Shown piece after piece: positions 54,301 through 61,742 of a DNA stretch of 64,000 bases. Numbering within the stretch: the stretch's first letter is position 1; every line of letters starts with the position of its first letter. A program made the translations under genes and the position numbers. This DNA comes from Candidatus Hydrogenedentota bacterium. Lineage in GTDB: Bacteria; Hydrogenedentota; Hydrogenedentia; Hydrogenedentales; CAILVY01. Location: assembly GCA_029565395.1 (NCBI GenBank), contig JAKQOG010000249.1, positions 112,597 to 176,596 on the forward strand, in the 5' to 3' direction. The notes under the pieces were generated by a model, which was given only the letters and a program-made list of their open reading frames with translations, was not told where the DNA came from and did not search any database.

Positions 54301-55525
54301 GCCCAACCTGACTGGACTTACCCAAGCGGAAGCCGATTCAGCACTTGCCGCGGCGAACCTGACGCTGGGCACGATAACTGAAGAAATCAGCGAACTGGTG
54401 CCGCGAGGACAGATTATACGCCAGCAACCGGTATATGGTCTTGTGCAGACCTGCGGCACGGCGATAAACATCGTAATATCATCCGGCATGGGTGGTGAAG
54501 GCGAAGGCGAAGGTGGAGAGGAAGGTGCAGGTGGAGAGGAAGGTGCAGGTGGAGAGGAAGGCGAAGGCGGAGAAGAAGGCGAAGGCGGAGAAGAAGGCGA
54601 GGGCGAAGGTGGAGAAGAAGGCGAAGGCGCAGTGGAAGGCGAAGGCGCAGTGGAAGGCGAAGGCGCAGTGGAAGGCGAAGGTGGAGAGGAAGGCGAAGGC
54701 GGAGAAGAAGGCGAGGGCGGAGAGGAAGGCGAGGGCGAAGGTGGAGAAGACGGAGAAGGTGGAGAAGAAGGCGAAGGCGAGGCGGAAGGCGAGGGCGAAG
54801 GTGGAGAAGAAGGCGAAGGCGAGGTGGAAGGCGAAATGACTATTGAACTGAATGAAGCTGTGGCGCGTGTGATACTGTGTGTAATTTTCAATGCTGAAAT
54901 GAACTTCTTCTACGACATTGGCTGCTACACGGGGGTGTTCGATGAGCTTGTACAAGGTGGCTATCTGGAAGAGAGAGATTGGACACTACCACTAAATGGC
55001 TACCGTTTTACCTTAAGCCGCATTGACACAGACTTCTCATGTAATGCGGACCCAGAGGCCATGGATGTGACCGGCGCCCATGGATATTATATTGATGCGT
55101 CTGGGATTATCCGGCAACAAGAGGGTGGAGTTGCAAATGCCGGCAGTGATCCGTCCGGTTCTGTATGCGAAGTTTTCTTGGAAGGTGAAGGATTTGCCCC
55201 CGAAGGCTCGTGGGAAGGCGAAATGCGGTGTCATACCGCCGACCTGGACTGCGATTACCAAATCAGCCTGTCCGATCTTTTGCGCGTCATCCAGCTCCAT
55301 AATGCCAATGGATTCCACTGTGAAGCCGGAACAGAAGATGGTTATGCCCTCGGGCTGGGTGATCAAACTTGTGATCATCATGACAGTGACTATGCATCCG
55401 GCGCCCCAGACTGGACCATAAGTTTGTCCGAGTTGTTACGTGTTATTCAGTTTTTCCATATGGGCGGATATCATTGGTGCCCAAGTCAGGAAACAGAAGA
55501 CGGGTATTGTCCGGGGTTCGTATAA
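48329..55525 (+). CDS. Giant secreted LRR / 20 B-repeat / PASTA protein with dockerin-like tag
   Basis: 2398 aa, signal peptide at 1-23 (GGGGAGGGAG upstream of the ATG). Domain order: LRRs (about 45-385); 20 divergent InlB-type B-repeats of 72-81 residues (395-1920), whose ends read like MDQDRSITAVF and whose core is HWEGDI or GGWTGD; two PASTA domains (1921-2050; VPNLAGKTQDQAAAVLAVLG, VPNLTGLTQAEADSALAAAN); a Gly-Glu linker (2054-2169); a pilin-like domain (2170-2290; GYYIDASGIIRQQEGG); and the duplicated dockerin-like tag (2300-2398). Its N-terminus parallels that of the protein at 44521 (LLNAVKVQWEAAT in both). A surface adhesin or fibre is likely; PASTA suggests contact with glycans or peptidoglycan. 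Confidence 0.85.
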   Translation: MLNRIPYIIFVLLTSIHGFCWSDAVIFNDTTLLNAVKVQWEAATNVTLSDPPQDTELSNPLFTELRAHEMNITDLTGLQACTALTTLDVGKNLIADLSPLAGLTALTALELGGGNFHTSVFWNPAHLNNMNLFSDLSPLAGLINLTSLGLVGCNGVTSIAVINEMPCLAQLSLGQCPIEDWSPLGSCSDTLEDFLTVNCGFSDAEMYLIAPMTQLNGLAVYDEPGVTDASSLSGLIHLQGLGLENCGVTDFSVVVNFPDMVELYITRTPPVTTDLSVLAGMNKLRWLELYRSGISDISGLPPLPALKTVSFAHNNIEDLSVLANLTAIETLQLGNNNITDIQTLVDNPNIGGEDKCFLDDNPLSWDALCNQLPAFRAKFNYPSYVSPEGSCLMEVTLTITVTGTGDTLPAPGTHQYIQGDTVELTVLPINGSGWAFDHWAGDINGTGQQITITMDCSKSIEAVFLPSGDHLLTMQRSGAGSGNTDPEPGVYSFIDGFLTSISATPDPGSFFGGWQGDVVGSNPFQTMTMDTDKIVTATFETSGYVLTLNTIGDGGINFPLGSTGLVSGTVIDLQAVVETDGDIFDRWRGDIGGADAFNTAIQVTMDQDRSITAAFRLPTEFQLTLSVDGMGQGTTDPAPGIYSFYPHHLASVTAIQDAGSSFDHWEGDIYDIDPYSPAITPLMSQNRSLTAIFVPGGWQLTIQKSGNGTTQPAPGIHGYTDGSTATLEAVLLPEGDAFSRWMGETGIFEDPENPSQELVMNGNHTVTAEFVPGDWTLTIARAGSGYGSVTPDIGVYSYLDGQNAIVTAEAFWNMGSYFGGWTGSVTSQNHTIIIPMDGDKSITAHFETTGHKLFLEKEGQGTLNLTSGQHWFAHGSLITLEVLEAATGWVFKHWKGDIPEAMEPDALSFEITMDRDRYISAVFAQPQQLTISTAGTGSGTTNPLPGTYQLFHDDVVEISPIPDLDSAFDHWEGDIGYCSPNQFLLQIAMDQDRTVTVFFSPADWTLTVQKTGNGATNPVPGIYGCLNGEQKLVSAQLISGGDAFHRWTGGLMPNADAESLDQIITMNQNRTMAAEFVPGDWTLALASEGSNNEECAPFPAPGNYSYLDSRVAVIEAKGCAGNYFAGWTGDASGYSPYAEVMMDGNKSITAHYTSSGFHLTTSITGRGRLNVSTGTMGFAGGVSFTLMAYPVDEWVFDHWEGDIPAGEDPSSPALTITMDQDRTITAVFVVHKHTLTISVLGDGITSPAEGIYALTDGFVQRIAAMQNPGAAFSHWEGDIGEIDPTQPEIDLLMNQDRSITAVFVTMDWTLTVQTTGNGDTDPVPGVYGYMDGTQACVYAHLLDGGDAFSQWSGDLAPNAFPTSTQQCMMMDQDRIITAEFIPGDWTLTLAKAGEGDGPILPGTGVFSYLDGRNAEINVLPNPGSYFAGWSGDYTGANYYLQLPMDGNKSLTATFAASGYTLSVGIEGEGTLNFTPGDYQFAGGSEVTLHPTYSPSGLVFGYWSGDLPPEADPDNPELVVAMDQDRNITAHFVPETHTLTIIIDGEGSTSPSGSPAPGTVHTYALDTHAIVEAEMSTGGWAFSYWSGDIGGGDPNQGFLELIMDQDRTITAHFVPAVWHLTVNYTGNGSISPLPGTYPFSNGASCTLEASLVNGGDAFYRWTGDIPEGMDPYQFDLYITMDRDRALTAEFTPGEYTLTVNIIEGGGTAEISPPPGVYSYFAGQNTFIEAQPDDNMYWGGWTGDVNSFDKTVQFVMDGNKTITPHVSTTGYTLTLNTAGAPGTTSPQGVTRYSAGATPTIHAVQNGTGVFDHWSGDLPVNMNPLDPNPIILMDQDRSLTAHFAPGVWYLYLQAIGNGNTVPTPGQHWFLDGAPFEVTATPGADAMFQHWQGDVPVGQDPASLTISGTMTQNRELIAVFVPTTVAVPNLAGKTQDQAAAVLAVLGLVIDSVTQEYSQTVPIGQIISQYPVADTVVAYGSTVSIVVSLGTCYTSVPNLTGLTQAEADSALAAANLTLGTITEEISELVPRGQIIRQQPVYGLVQTCGTAINIVISSGMGGEGEGEGGEEGAGGEEGAGGEEGEGGEEGEGGEEGEGEGGEEGEGAVEGEGAVEGEGAVEGEGGEEGEGGEEGEGGEEGEGEGGEDGEGGEEGEGEAEGEGEGGEEGEGEVEGEMTIELNEAVARVILCVIFNAEMNFFYDIGCYTGVFDELVQGGYLEERDWTLPLNGYRFTLSRIDTDFSCNADPEAMDVTGAHGYYIDASGIIRQQEGGVANAGSDPSGSVCEVFLEGEGFAPEGSWEGEMRCHTADLDCDYQISLSDLLRVIQLHNANGFHCEAGTEDGYALGLGDQTCDHHDSDYASGAPDWTISLSELLRVIQFFHMGGYHWCPSQETEDGYCPGFV
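49958..53632 (+). repeat. Four copies of a roughly 919-bp super-unit of B-repeats (types A-B-C-D)
   Basis: Super-units start at 49958, 50879, 51797 and 52703 and the last ends at 53632 (921, 918, 906 and 930 bp). Each holds four B-repeat types in the same order: A (LNF/FAGG type, ending in VF plus HWEGD), B (AFDHWEGDIG type), C (GGDAFxRWxGDL type) and D (YSYLDG...FGGWTGD type). Before the first super-unit lie a first B-repeat and a D-type repeat; after the last lie an A-type and one further repeat. Confidence 0.75.
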
Positions 55526-55578
55526 TCTTCCGGCAGAGGATAGTTGCTTCATGTATTTTTTGAATGCTCTCGGGGTGT

Positions 55579-57546
55579 TTATCCTTTGCGGACTGGTATG
55601 GCTTCGTGTTCGTGATACTCAACTTGGGCAAGCGTTTTCTGTGGCAGAATGAGCGGGCGATCTGTTGGTTCCTGATATGCGTTCCGCACGGACTGAACGG
55701 CTGTATCGGCCGGTTGCAGGCGATTGCTCATTGCATTGGCGCCTCCGATAATATACGCCAGTTCTTCCACTACGGTATGCAGCTCTGCCGCTTGCGCGTT
55801 AAGTTGTTCACTCGCGGCCGCCGTTTCTTCGGATGAGGCCGCACTAGCTTGCGTCACCTGATCCATTTGGGCCACGGCGGCGTTGATTTGCTCAATGCCT
55901 TGGGATTGTTGCCGCGACGCGGAGGAGACTTCGGAAATCATGACGGCCACTTTTTCCACACATGCCAAGATTCGTTGCAGACCATCGCCCACTTCTTGCG
56001 ACACCTGAACGCCGCTCTCGGCGTTTCGCAGGGCTTCTTCGATAAGCATGGAGGTGTTTTTCGCGGCCTCGGCACTGCGTTGCGCCAGACTCCGCACTTC
56101 TTCCGCGACGACCGAAAACCCTTTTCCGGCATCTCCCGCCCGGGCCGATTCCACGGCGGCGTTCAGGGCCAACAGATTGGTTTGAAAAGCGATTTCATTG
56201 ATGGTCTTGTTGATTTTGGCCGTTTGCATGGAGGACTGGTTGATTCGTGTAATGGCTTCTTGCATGCGTGCCATCGCGGAAACACATTGCCCAGTTTCCT
56301 GTTTTACTTCTCCCATCATGGCGTCGGATTGATGGGTGCTGTCTTCATTGTGTTTTGTCATGGAGGTAAGTTCTTGCAAAGATGCAGACGTTTCCTCCAG
56401 GGACGCGGCTTGCTCCGTGGTGCCTTCCGCCAGACGCTGGCTGGATTCTGCTACTTGGTCGGAGGCTGCGGTGACTTCCACTGCGCCGGCGGACAGTGTT
56501 TCGATAATCCGGTTAATAGGCTTTGTAATGCTCCGGGTGATTACCCAGGCGATAACCAGTCCGAATACAATCGCCGCGCCGGCCACTCCGAACATGAGCC
56601 AACTGGCGACCCGGATTTCCGTACGCATCCTGCCTTCCTGGTCCTGGGAGGCGGCGTTGCACAATTCTTGCACTTTTCGGGCTGAAGCCACCATGGCGCC
56701 GTCGGTTTCTTTTTGCGCCTCCGTATTCTTGAAATAGGTTTCCACGGCTTGTTGGTAGTCATGCGTTGCATTCAGCAGAGCATCGGCCTGCGCAATGTTT
56801 TCCGCCTTCTTAAACCGTGATTTGATATCCACGGCAAGCGTGGAGATTTTTTCCAAATGCCCCAGTAGTTGGTTTTTCTTTTCCTGTGTCTCGGAGAGCA
56901 GAAACTCTTTTTCAAGGGCTGACATTTCCACAAACAATCCAATGGCCTTGCTCACATCTGATAGTTTGGATATGCGGTCTTTCAGCTTTGTGTCGCGCTC
57001 GGTGAGCACTTCCTGCAAGCGGTCCGGTTGGGAGGAGGCTGCCTCCGCGAGACTTTGCGCGGTAGCGGCCCAATCCTCCGCCATCTGCGAGTTCTGACTG
57101 TCTTCCATGGCTTCCATTTGTTGCCGGAATTGTTCGGACTTGCCGCGCATTTCCGCCAGGCATGTTTCCTTGTCCCGAATCAGGGCTACGTACTTCAGAA
57201 ATGCCTCATAATAGGCGCGGGTGCTGGAGGCCACCTCTTCCATTTTGCCCTGGTTCGCCGCATCGCCAAAACCGGATTTCGCCGCCGCCGCATCCGCATA
57301 AAGGCCAGTAACCGCCGCCTCGACTTTCTGAAGGCAGGAAGCATCTTTCCGGATGATAAAGTTCTTTTCCTGCCGCCGTGCTTCAAAAATGCCATTTTCC
57401 AATTTGCGGACGTTGTTTGAGTTGGTCACCCGCTGGCTGACACGCGTCAATCCGAAAACCCCCGTACCGCACACCATGCCCAACAGAATCAGAATAACGA
57501 CAAATCCCAGGAAAATACGCGTACCCAATCGAAGATTTTTAAACAT
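55579..57546 (-). CDS. Methyl-accepting chemotaxis protein
   Basis: 655 aa. A first membrane span (about 10-33), a large helical periplasmic domain of the HBM four-helix type (about 35-295, with Cys residues), a second span (VASWLMFGVAGAAIVFGLVI and following), a short linker with little HAMP character, and the cytoplasmic signalling bundle (about 340-610). The hairpin tip EIAFQTNLLALNAAVESARAGDAGKGFSVVAEEVRSLAQR binds CheA/CheW. No CheR-tethering pentapeptide is seen at the C-terminus. A good ribosome binding site (AAGGAGAA) precedes the ATG. No other che gene is in the window, so partners lie elsewhere. Confidence 0.93.
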   Translation of the reverse strand: MFKNLRLGTRIFLGFVVILILLGMVCGTGVFGLTRVSQRVTNSNNVRKLENGIFEARRQEKNFIIRKDASCLQKVEAAVTGLYADAAAAKSGFGDAANQGKMEEVASSTRAYYEAFLKYVALIRDKETCLAEMRGKSEQFRQQMEAMEDSQNSQMAEDWAATAQSLAEAASSQPDRLQEVLTERDTKLKDRISKLSDVSKAIGLFVEMSALEKEFLLSETQEKKNQLLGHLEKISTLAVDIKSRFKKAENIAQADALLNATHDYQQAVETYFKNTEAQKETDGAMVASARKVQELCNAASQDQEGRMRTEIRVASWLMFGVAGAAIVFGLVIAWVITRSITKPINRIIETLSAGAVEVTAASDQVAESSQRLAEGTTEQAASLEETSASLQELTSMTKHNEDSTHQSDAMMGEVKQETGQCVSAMARMQEAITRINQSSMQTAKINKTINEIAFQTNLLALNAAVESARAGDAGKGFSVVAEEVRSLAQRSAEAAKNTSMLIEEALRNAESGVQVSQEVGDGLQRILACVEKVAVMISEVSSASRQQSQGIEQINAAVAQMDQVTQASAASSEETAAASEQLNAQAAELHTVVEELAYIIGGANAMSNRLQPADTAVQSVRNAYQEPTDRPLILPQKTLAQVEYHEHEAIPVRKG

Positions 57547-57842
57547 AGCACGTTCTCCTTGTCTGATTTAACAGTAAGCACCTAATTACTGAAACATGTC
57601 CCGAACACACTTCCGGACAAATTAAAGGAAACGCAGAATCATCATCATCCGATGTGTGAGTATTCCGATTGATCGCGCCCCCCGATTCCGATTGATCGCG
57701 CCCACCTGTTCCGGCGGAAGGCACCCACCTGTTCCAGTCGGTTGCGACCCTTTCCACGAGTCGAGCGTTCGCGGCGCGGGATAATCCACCGCCCAACCGC
57801 TATGGTTTGCCTTTTGTGTTTCTACGAACCAGGAGGTATTCC

Positions 57843-59450
57843 ATGCCAGGGAAAAGATTGACCATGCGTAAAATCAAGGAAGTATTGCGTTTACGGTTTG
57901 AAGTAGGCCTGAGTCAGCACCAGATCGCCCATAGTTGCGCCCTGGGCCGCACGACGGTCCGGGAGTATTTGCAGCGGGCGAAGCGGGCTGGGGTATCCTG
58001 GCCGCTGCCCGAGGCGATGACGGAGGAGAACCTGGAGGCCCTGCTGTTTGCGCCGCCGCCGGCCACGCCGGGCGCCATGCGTCCGTTGCCGGATTGGCAA
58101 CAGGTCCACGAGGAGTTGAAGGGCCGGGGCGTGACGTTGTTCGTGTTGTGGGAGGAGTACAAGGCGGCTCACCCGGAGGGCTTGCAGTACAGCCGTTTCT
58201 GCGATTTATACCGGGCCTGGAAGGGGAAGCTGCCGGTCTGGATGCGTCAGGAACATCAGGCCGGGGAGAAGCTCTTCATCGACTACGCGGGCATGACAGT
58301 GCCGGTGCATGACAGCAAGTCCGGGGAGGTGCGCGCCGCCCAGATCTTCGTGGCCACGATGGGCGCGAGCTATTATACGTATGCGGAGGCGATGTGGACA
58401 CAGACGCTGCCGGATTTCATCTCGTCCCACGTGCGGGCGTTCGCGTATTTTGGGGGTGTCAGCGAACTTTTAGTGCCGGATAACTTGCGCAGCGCCGTCT
58501 CGTATTCGTGCCGCTATGAGCCGGACGCGAACCCCACCTATACACGGCTGGCGGAACACTATGGCACCGCAATACTTCCAGCCCGTCCATTGAAGCCCAA
58601 GGACAAGTCCCGCGTGGAATCGAGTGTCAATGGCGTCGAGCAGCGCATCCTCGCCAAGCTGCGCCACCAAAGGTTCTTCAGTCTGGAAGACCTCAACCGG
58701 GCCCTCTGGACGTTGCTTGAGGAATACAACGGCCGCCCTTTCCAACAATTGGAAGGCTCACGGCGCAGCGTCTTCGAGAAGATCGAGAAGCCCGCGCTCA
58801 AGCCGCTGCCGCAACATCCCTTCGAGTATGAGGAATGGGAGCAGCGCCGGGTCAATCTGGACTACCACGTGCGGCTGCGGGCGGACGAACACAACTACAG
58901 CGTGCCCCACCGCCTCGTGGGCGAAACCATCGACGTGCGCCTGACGGCGAACACGGTCGAATGCTTCCATAAGGGACAACGCGTTGCCAGCCACCTGCGT
59001 TCGCATCAAAAGAATAGGTACACCACCCTGCCCGAGCACATGCCCCAAGCACACCGCGAACACGCCCAATGGACGCCCGAACGCATTGTCCATTGGGTAG
59101 GCAAGGCCGGACCCTCCGCCGCGCAAGTGGCCGAACGCATCCTCGCCTCGCGCCCCCACCCCCAGCAAGGTTTCCAAGCCTGCCGGGGCCTTATCCGTCT
59201 GGGCGAAGCCTATGGCAGCGAGCGGCTCGAAGCCGCGTGCGAGCGCGCCCTGGCTATCCATTCCGCCTCCTACAAAACTGTAAACGACATCCTCAAGCAA
59301 GACCTCGATAAGCTGCCCTTGCCCAAACCAAGAACGTCCACACCCGCCATCGCCCACGAGAATGTGCGCGGGGCGGACTATTACCAACCCTCAACCCAGG
59401 CCGGCGATGAACCCGCCGGACCAACCCAAAAGGAGCCATGCTCATGTTAA
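57843..59450 (+). CDS. istA: IS21-family transposase
   Basis: 535 aa from the ATG after AGGAGGT (57843); a frame back to 57807 adds no family residues. An N-terminal helix-turn-helix (FEVGLSQHQIAHSCALGRTT) is followed by the DDE integrase core: FIDYAGMTVPVHD with the first Asp, ELLVPDNLRSAVSYS with the second, and DKSRVESSVNGVEQRIL with the Glu. It cuts and joins the IS ends together with IstB. Its end overlaps istB by 7 nt, the usual arrangement. Confidence 0.95.
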   Translation: MPGKRLTMRKIKEVLRLRFEVGLSQHQIAHSCALGRTTVREYLQRAKRAGVSWPLPEAMTEENLEALLFAPPPATPGAMRPLPDWQQVHEELKGRGVTLFVLWEEYKAAHPEGLQYSRFCDLYRAWKGKLPVWMRQEHQAGEKLFIDYAGMTVPVHDSKSGEVRAAQIFVATMGASYYTYAEAMWTQTLPDFISSHVRAFAYFGGVSELLVPDNLRSAVSYSCRYEPDANPTYTRLAEHYGTAILPARPLKPKDKSRVESSVNGVEQRILAKLRHQRFFSLEDLNRALWTLLEEYNGRPFQQLEGSRRSVFEKIEKPALKPLPQHPFEYEEWEQRRVNLDYHVRLRADEHNYSVPHRLVGETIDVRLTANTVECFHKGQRVASHLRSHQKNRYTTLPEHMPQAHREHAQWTPERIVHWVGKAGPSAAQVAERILASRPHPQQGFQACRGLIRLGEAYGSERLEAACERALAIHSASYKTVNDILKQDLDKLPLPKPRTSTPAIAHENVRGADYYQPSTQAGDEPAGPTQKEPCSC

Positions 59451-60175
59451 CCCATCCGACCCTCGACAAACTGCAACGCCTGCGGCTGACCGGGATGTAC
59501 GACGCCTACCGCGAACAACTCGAATCCAGCCGTTACGACGCACTCAGCTTCGACGAACGCTTCGCCCTGCTGCTCGACCGCCAGGAGGCCGAACATGACA
59601 CCCGGCGTTTGCAGGCGCGCCTCAAAAAGGCCAAGCTGCGCCAGAGTGCCTGCGTAGAAGACATTGATTACCGCAAGTCCCGGGGCTTGAACAAGACCCT
59701 CGTGCAGGCCCTCGCCGAATGCCACTGGCTGCGCAGTCACGAAAACTGCATCATCACCGGACCCACCGGCGCGGGCAAAAGCTACCTCGCCTGCGCCTTC
59801 GGCAACCAAGCCTGCCGCAGGGGCTTCACCGTGCGCCACTTCCGCGCCCCCCGGCTCTTCCAAGAGTTGGCCATCGCCCGCGCCACCGGACGCTACGAAC
59901 GCGTGCTGCGCGCCCTGCTGCGTACCGACCTCATCATCATCGACGACTGGGGAACAGCCCTCCTGGCGGATGAAGAGCGAAGAGACCTCTTCGAGATTAT
60001 GGAAGACCGCTACAACCGGGCTTCCACGCTCATCGCCGCACAAGTGCCCATCGAACACTGGCACGAAACCATCGGCGACCCCACCCTGGCCGACGCCATT
60101 CTGGACAGACTGATCCACAACGCCCACACCATCACACTCAAGGGAGAATCCATGCGAAAAAGAACAGCCACTTGA
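59444..60175 (+). CDS. istB: IS21-family helper ATPase
   Basis: 243 aa from the ATG at 59444, 8 nt after AAGGAG (an ATG at 59438 is too close). It is an AAA+ ATPase related to DnaC/DnaI: Walker A GPTGAGKSYLACAFG, Walker B DLIIIDDWGTALL, N-terminal LQRLRLTGMYDAYREQL helices and late TLADAILDRLIHNAHTITLKG. It forms the target-selecting filament that recruits IstA. The reading frame is intact. Confidence 0.95.
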   Translation: MLTHPTLDKLQRLRLTGMYDAYREQLESSRYDALSFDERFALLLDRQEAEHDTRRLQARLKKAKLRQSACVEDIDYRKSRGLNKTLVQALAECHWLRSHENCIITGPTGAGKSYLACAFGNQACRRGFTVRHFRAPRLFQELAIARATGRYERVLRALLRTDLIIIDDWGTALLADEERRDLFEIMEDRYNRASTLIAAQVPIEHWHETIGDPTLADAILDRLIHNAHTITLKGESMRKRTAT

Positions 60176-60652
60176 CTTCTCGCCCCCCACACGACTACAA
60201 ATACAAACGACAGTTGAAGTACCCGCGTCGCTACGCTCCGATTCGCACGGAACAACAGGACCGATTCATTTGGAACAGTAGGGCGGAATCCTTCGGAATC
60301 ACCGGGCGCTTTCCTTCGGAACAACAGGGCGCGATCGTCGGAATACGCAATGTGGGAATTCCCACTAATCAACCTCAAGACACGTATGATTGTTCACACC
60401 TCAAACTATGCCTAATTGAACCTCAACTCTTTTCCCAAAACTCGCACTCTCATGCCTAACATGCCCATTATTGCGTTTTCATCCCCATTTGTCAATGGAA
60501 TAAAAGATTGGGACTTCCCCAAAATTTTCCGGATTAGACGTGAATCAACGAGAGGAAGGGAATACCTTTTGAATTATTCCTGCCTGTTTTTGAGCAGATC
60601 ATTGTCCTGCGCGGCAATGGTGGGGGCCGTGACGCCGTGCAAATCATTACCA

Positions 60653-60777
60653 GGTATTTGCGAAATAGCCCTTTTTCTTAAGAGATCGACATACACCGGG
60701 CATATTACTGGGATTTCATCGCCCAAACGGTGTCGTTTCATTTGTCCAGATGCGAAAAGGGCTATTTCGCAAATGCC
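60653..60777. repeat. 125-bp MITE-like dispersed repeat, copy 3
   Basis: Same length as the copy at 5808. The ends are strongly inverted: GGTATTTGCGAAATAGCCCT at the left, GGCATTTGCGAAATAGCCCT as reverse complement of the right end, differing at one position in 20. CATTAC occurs just outside both ends (60645-60650 and 60782-60787), a possible target duplication. In the gap 60355-60858 nothing else was recognised. Confidence 0.7.
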
Positions 60778-60858
60778 TCCTCATTACAGTCTGTTGGGGG
60801 TTGCATGATATGCTAGTTCAGGATATGGTTTTTATGGTTGGCAAGTAAGCGGGATTGT

Positions 60859-61740
60859 ATGAAGCGTATTTCCATTATTTGGTTGATTGCCGGGATATTG
60901 GCGGTCTGCGCGGTGGCGCTGACGGCGTGGCGGTTTGTACTGCCGCGCACGGATCAGCGCCTGCCGGCGCCGGAGGTGGCGGTGCAGGAGGCTCTGGATT
61001 TACTCGATGCCGATTCCGGCATGGTGCGGCGTGAAACGCAGGACGCGGTGCGCACGGCCGCGGTGCTGGTGGAGCATGGACTGGACACGTCCGCCGAAGG
61101 GTATTATGTGCTGGCCATGCAGTATCAGCGCGAGGAGAATCTGGGCGCGGCGGAATCGTTGTATAAACGCGCCATCGCGTTGCGTCCGGACTGGAGCTGG
61201 CCGTATTGCGGCTTGGGCAATTTATTGGGGCGGCACTGCATCGAGCGCACCGGGGAAGCGAAGGAGGCATTGCACAAGGCGATAGAACTCGATCCAGAAT
61301 GGGCGCGCCCGCACAATGTGCTGGCGGTGATGTTGCGGCTGGAAAACAATCTGGAGGAGGCGGAAAAGGAGGCCCTGATAACATTGAAGCTGGCGCCGGA
61401 TGACGTCGCGGCGCACAATAATTATGCCAACCTTTTGATGGCGTTGAATAAATATGATGAGGCGGCGAAGCATTATAAAAAGGCCATCGAATTTAGCCCG
61501 GAGAGCGCCAAACCCTATTACAACCTGGCCTGCTTGTACAGTCTGCAGGGCCGGGAGAAAGATGCAGTGGACAATTTGCGCGAGGCATTGCAGCGTTCTC
61601 CCATCTTGCGGGCGGACGCGGCCAATGACCCCGATCTTAAGGCCCTGCGCACGCATGCCGAATTCCGGTATTTGGTATACGGCGAACCGGAAACGCCCTC
61701 TGCCGCAAATGAAAACGCCGCCGCTGATAGCCAAAAGTGA
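60859..61740 (+). CDS. Membrane-anchored TPR protein
   Basis: 293 aa from the ATG at 60859 (MKRISIIWLIAGILAVCAVA). One N-terminal membrane span (about 5-27) is followed by at least four tetratricopeptide repeats (about 85-245): YYVLAMQYQREENLGAAESL, KEALHKAIELDPEWARPHNV, AAHNNYANLLMALNKYDEAA, PYYNLACLYSLQGREKDAVD. The protein is a scaffold for protein-protein contacts on the periplasmic or cytoplasmic face; partners are unknown. It converges with the SLBB protein gene by 2 nt. Confidence 0.85.
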   Translation: MKRISIIWLIAGILAVCAVALTAWRFVLPRTDQRLPAPEVAVQEALDLLDADSGMVRRETQDAVRTAAVLVEHGLDTSAEGYYVLAMQYQREENLGAAESLYKRAIALRPDWSWPYCGLGNLLGRHCIERTGEAKEALHKAIELDPEWARPHNVLAVMLRLENNLEEAEKEALITLKLAPDDVAAHNNYANLLMALNKYDEAAKHYKKAIEFSPESAKPYYNLACLYSLQGREKDAVDNLREALQRSPILRADAANDPDLKALRTHAEFRYLVYGEPETPSAANENAAADSQK

Positions 61741-61742
61741 GA

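Larger units (their letters stand above)
57657..60349 (+). mobile_element. IS21-family insertion sequence, complete
   Basis: A 2693-bp element starting TGAGTATTCCGATTGATCGC and ending, on the other strand, TGCGTATTCCGACGATCGCG. It is flanked by the 5-bp direct repeat ATGTG (57652-57656 and 60350-60354), the expected TG...CA ends and target duplication of IS21. Several CGATTGATCGCGCCC-like copies sit inside each end. istA and istB are both intact. Confidence 0.9.

Noticed and set aside
60416..60808. ORF of 130 aa between the IS21 element and the TPR gene
   Set aside because: It runs through the inverted ends of the 125-bp repeat and has no coding character.
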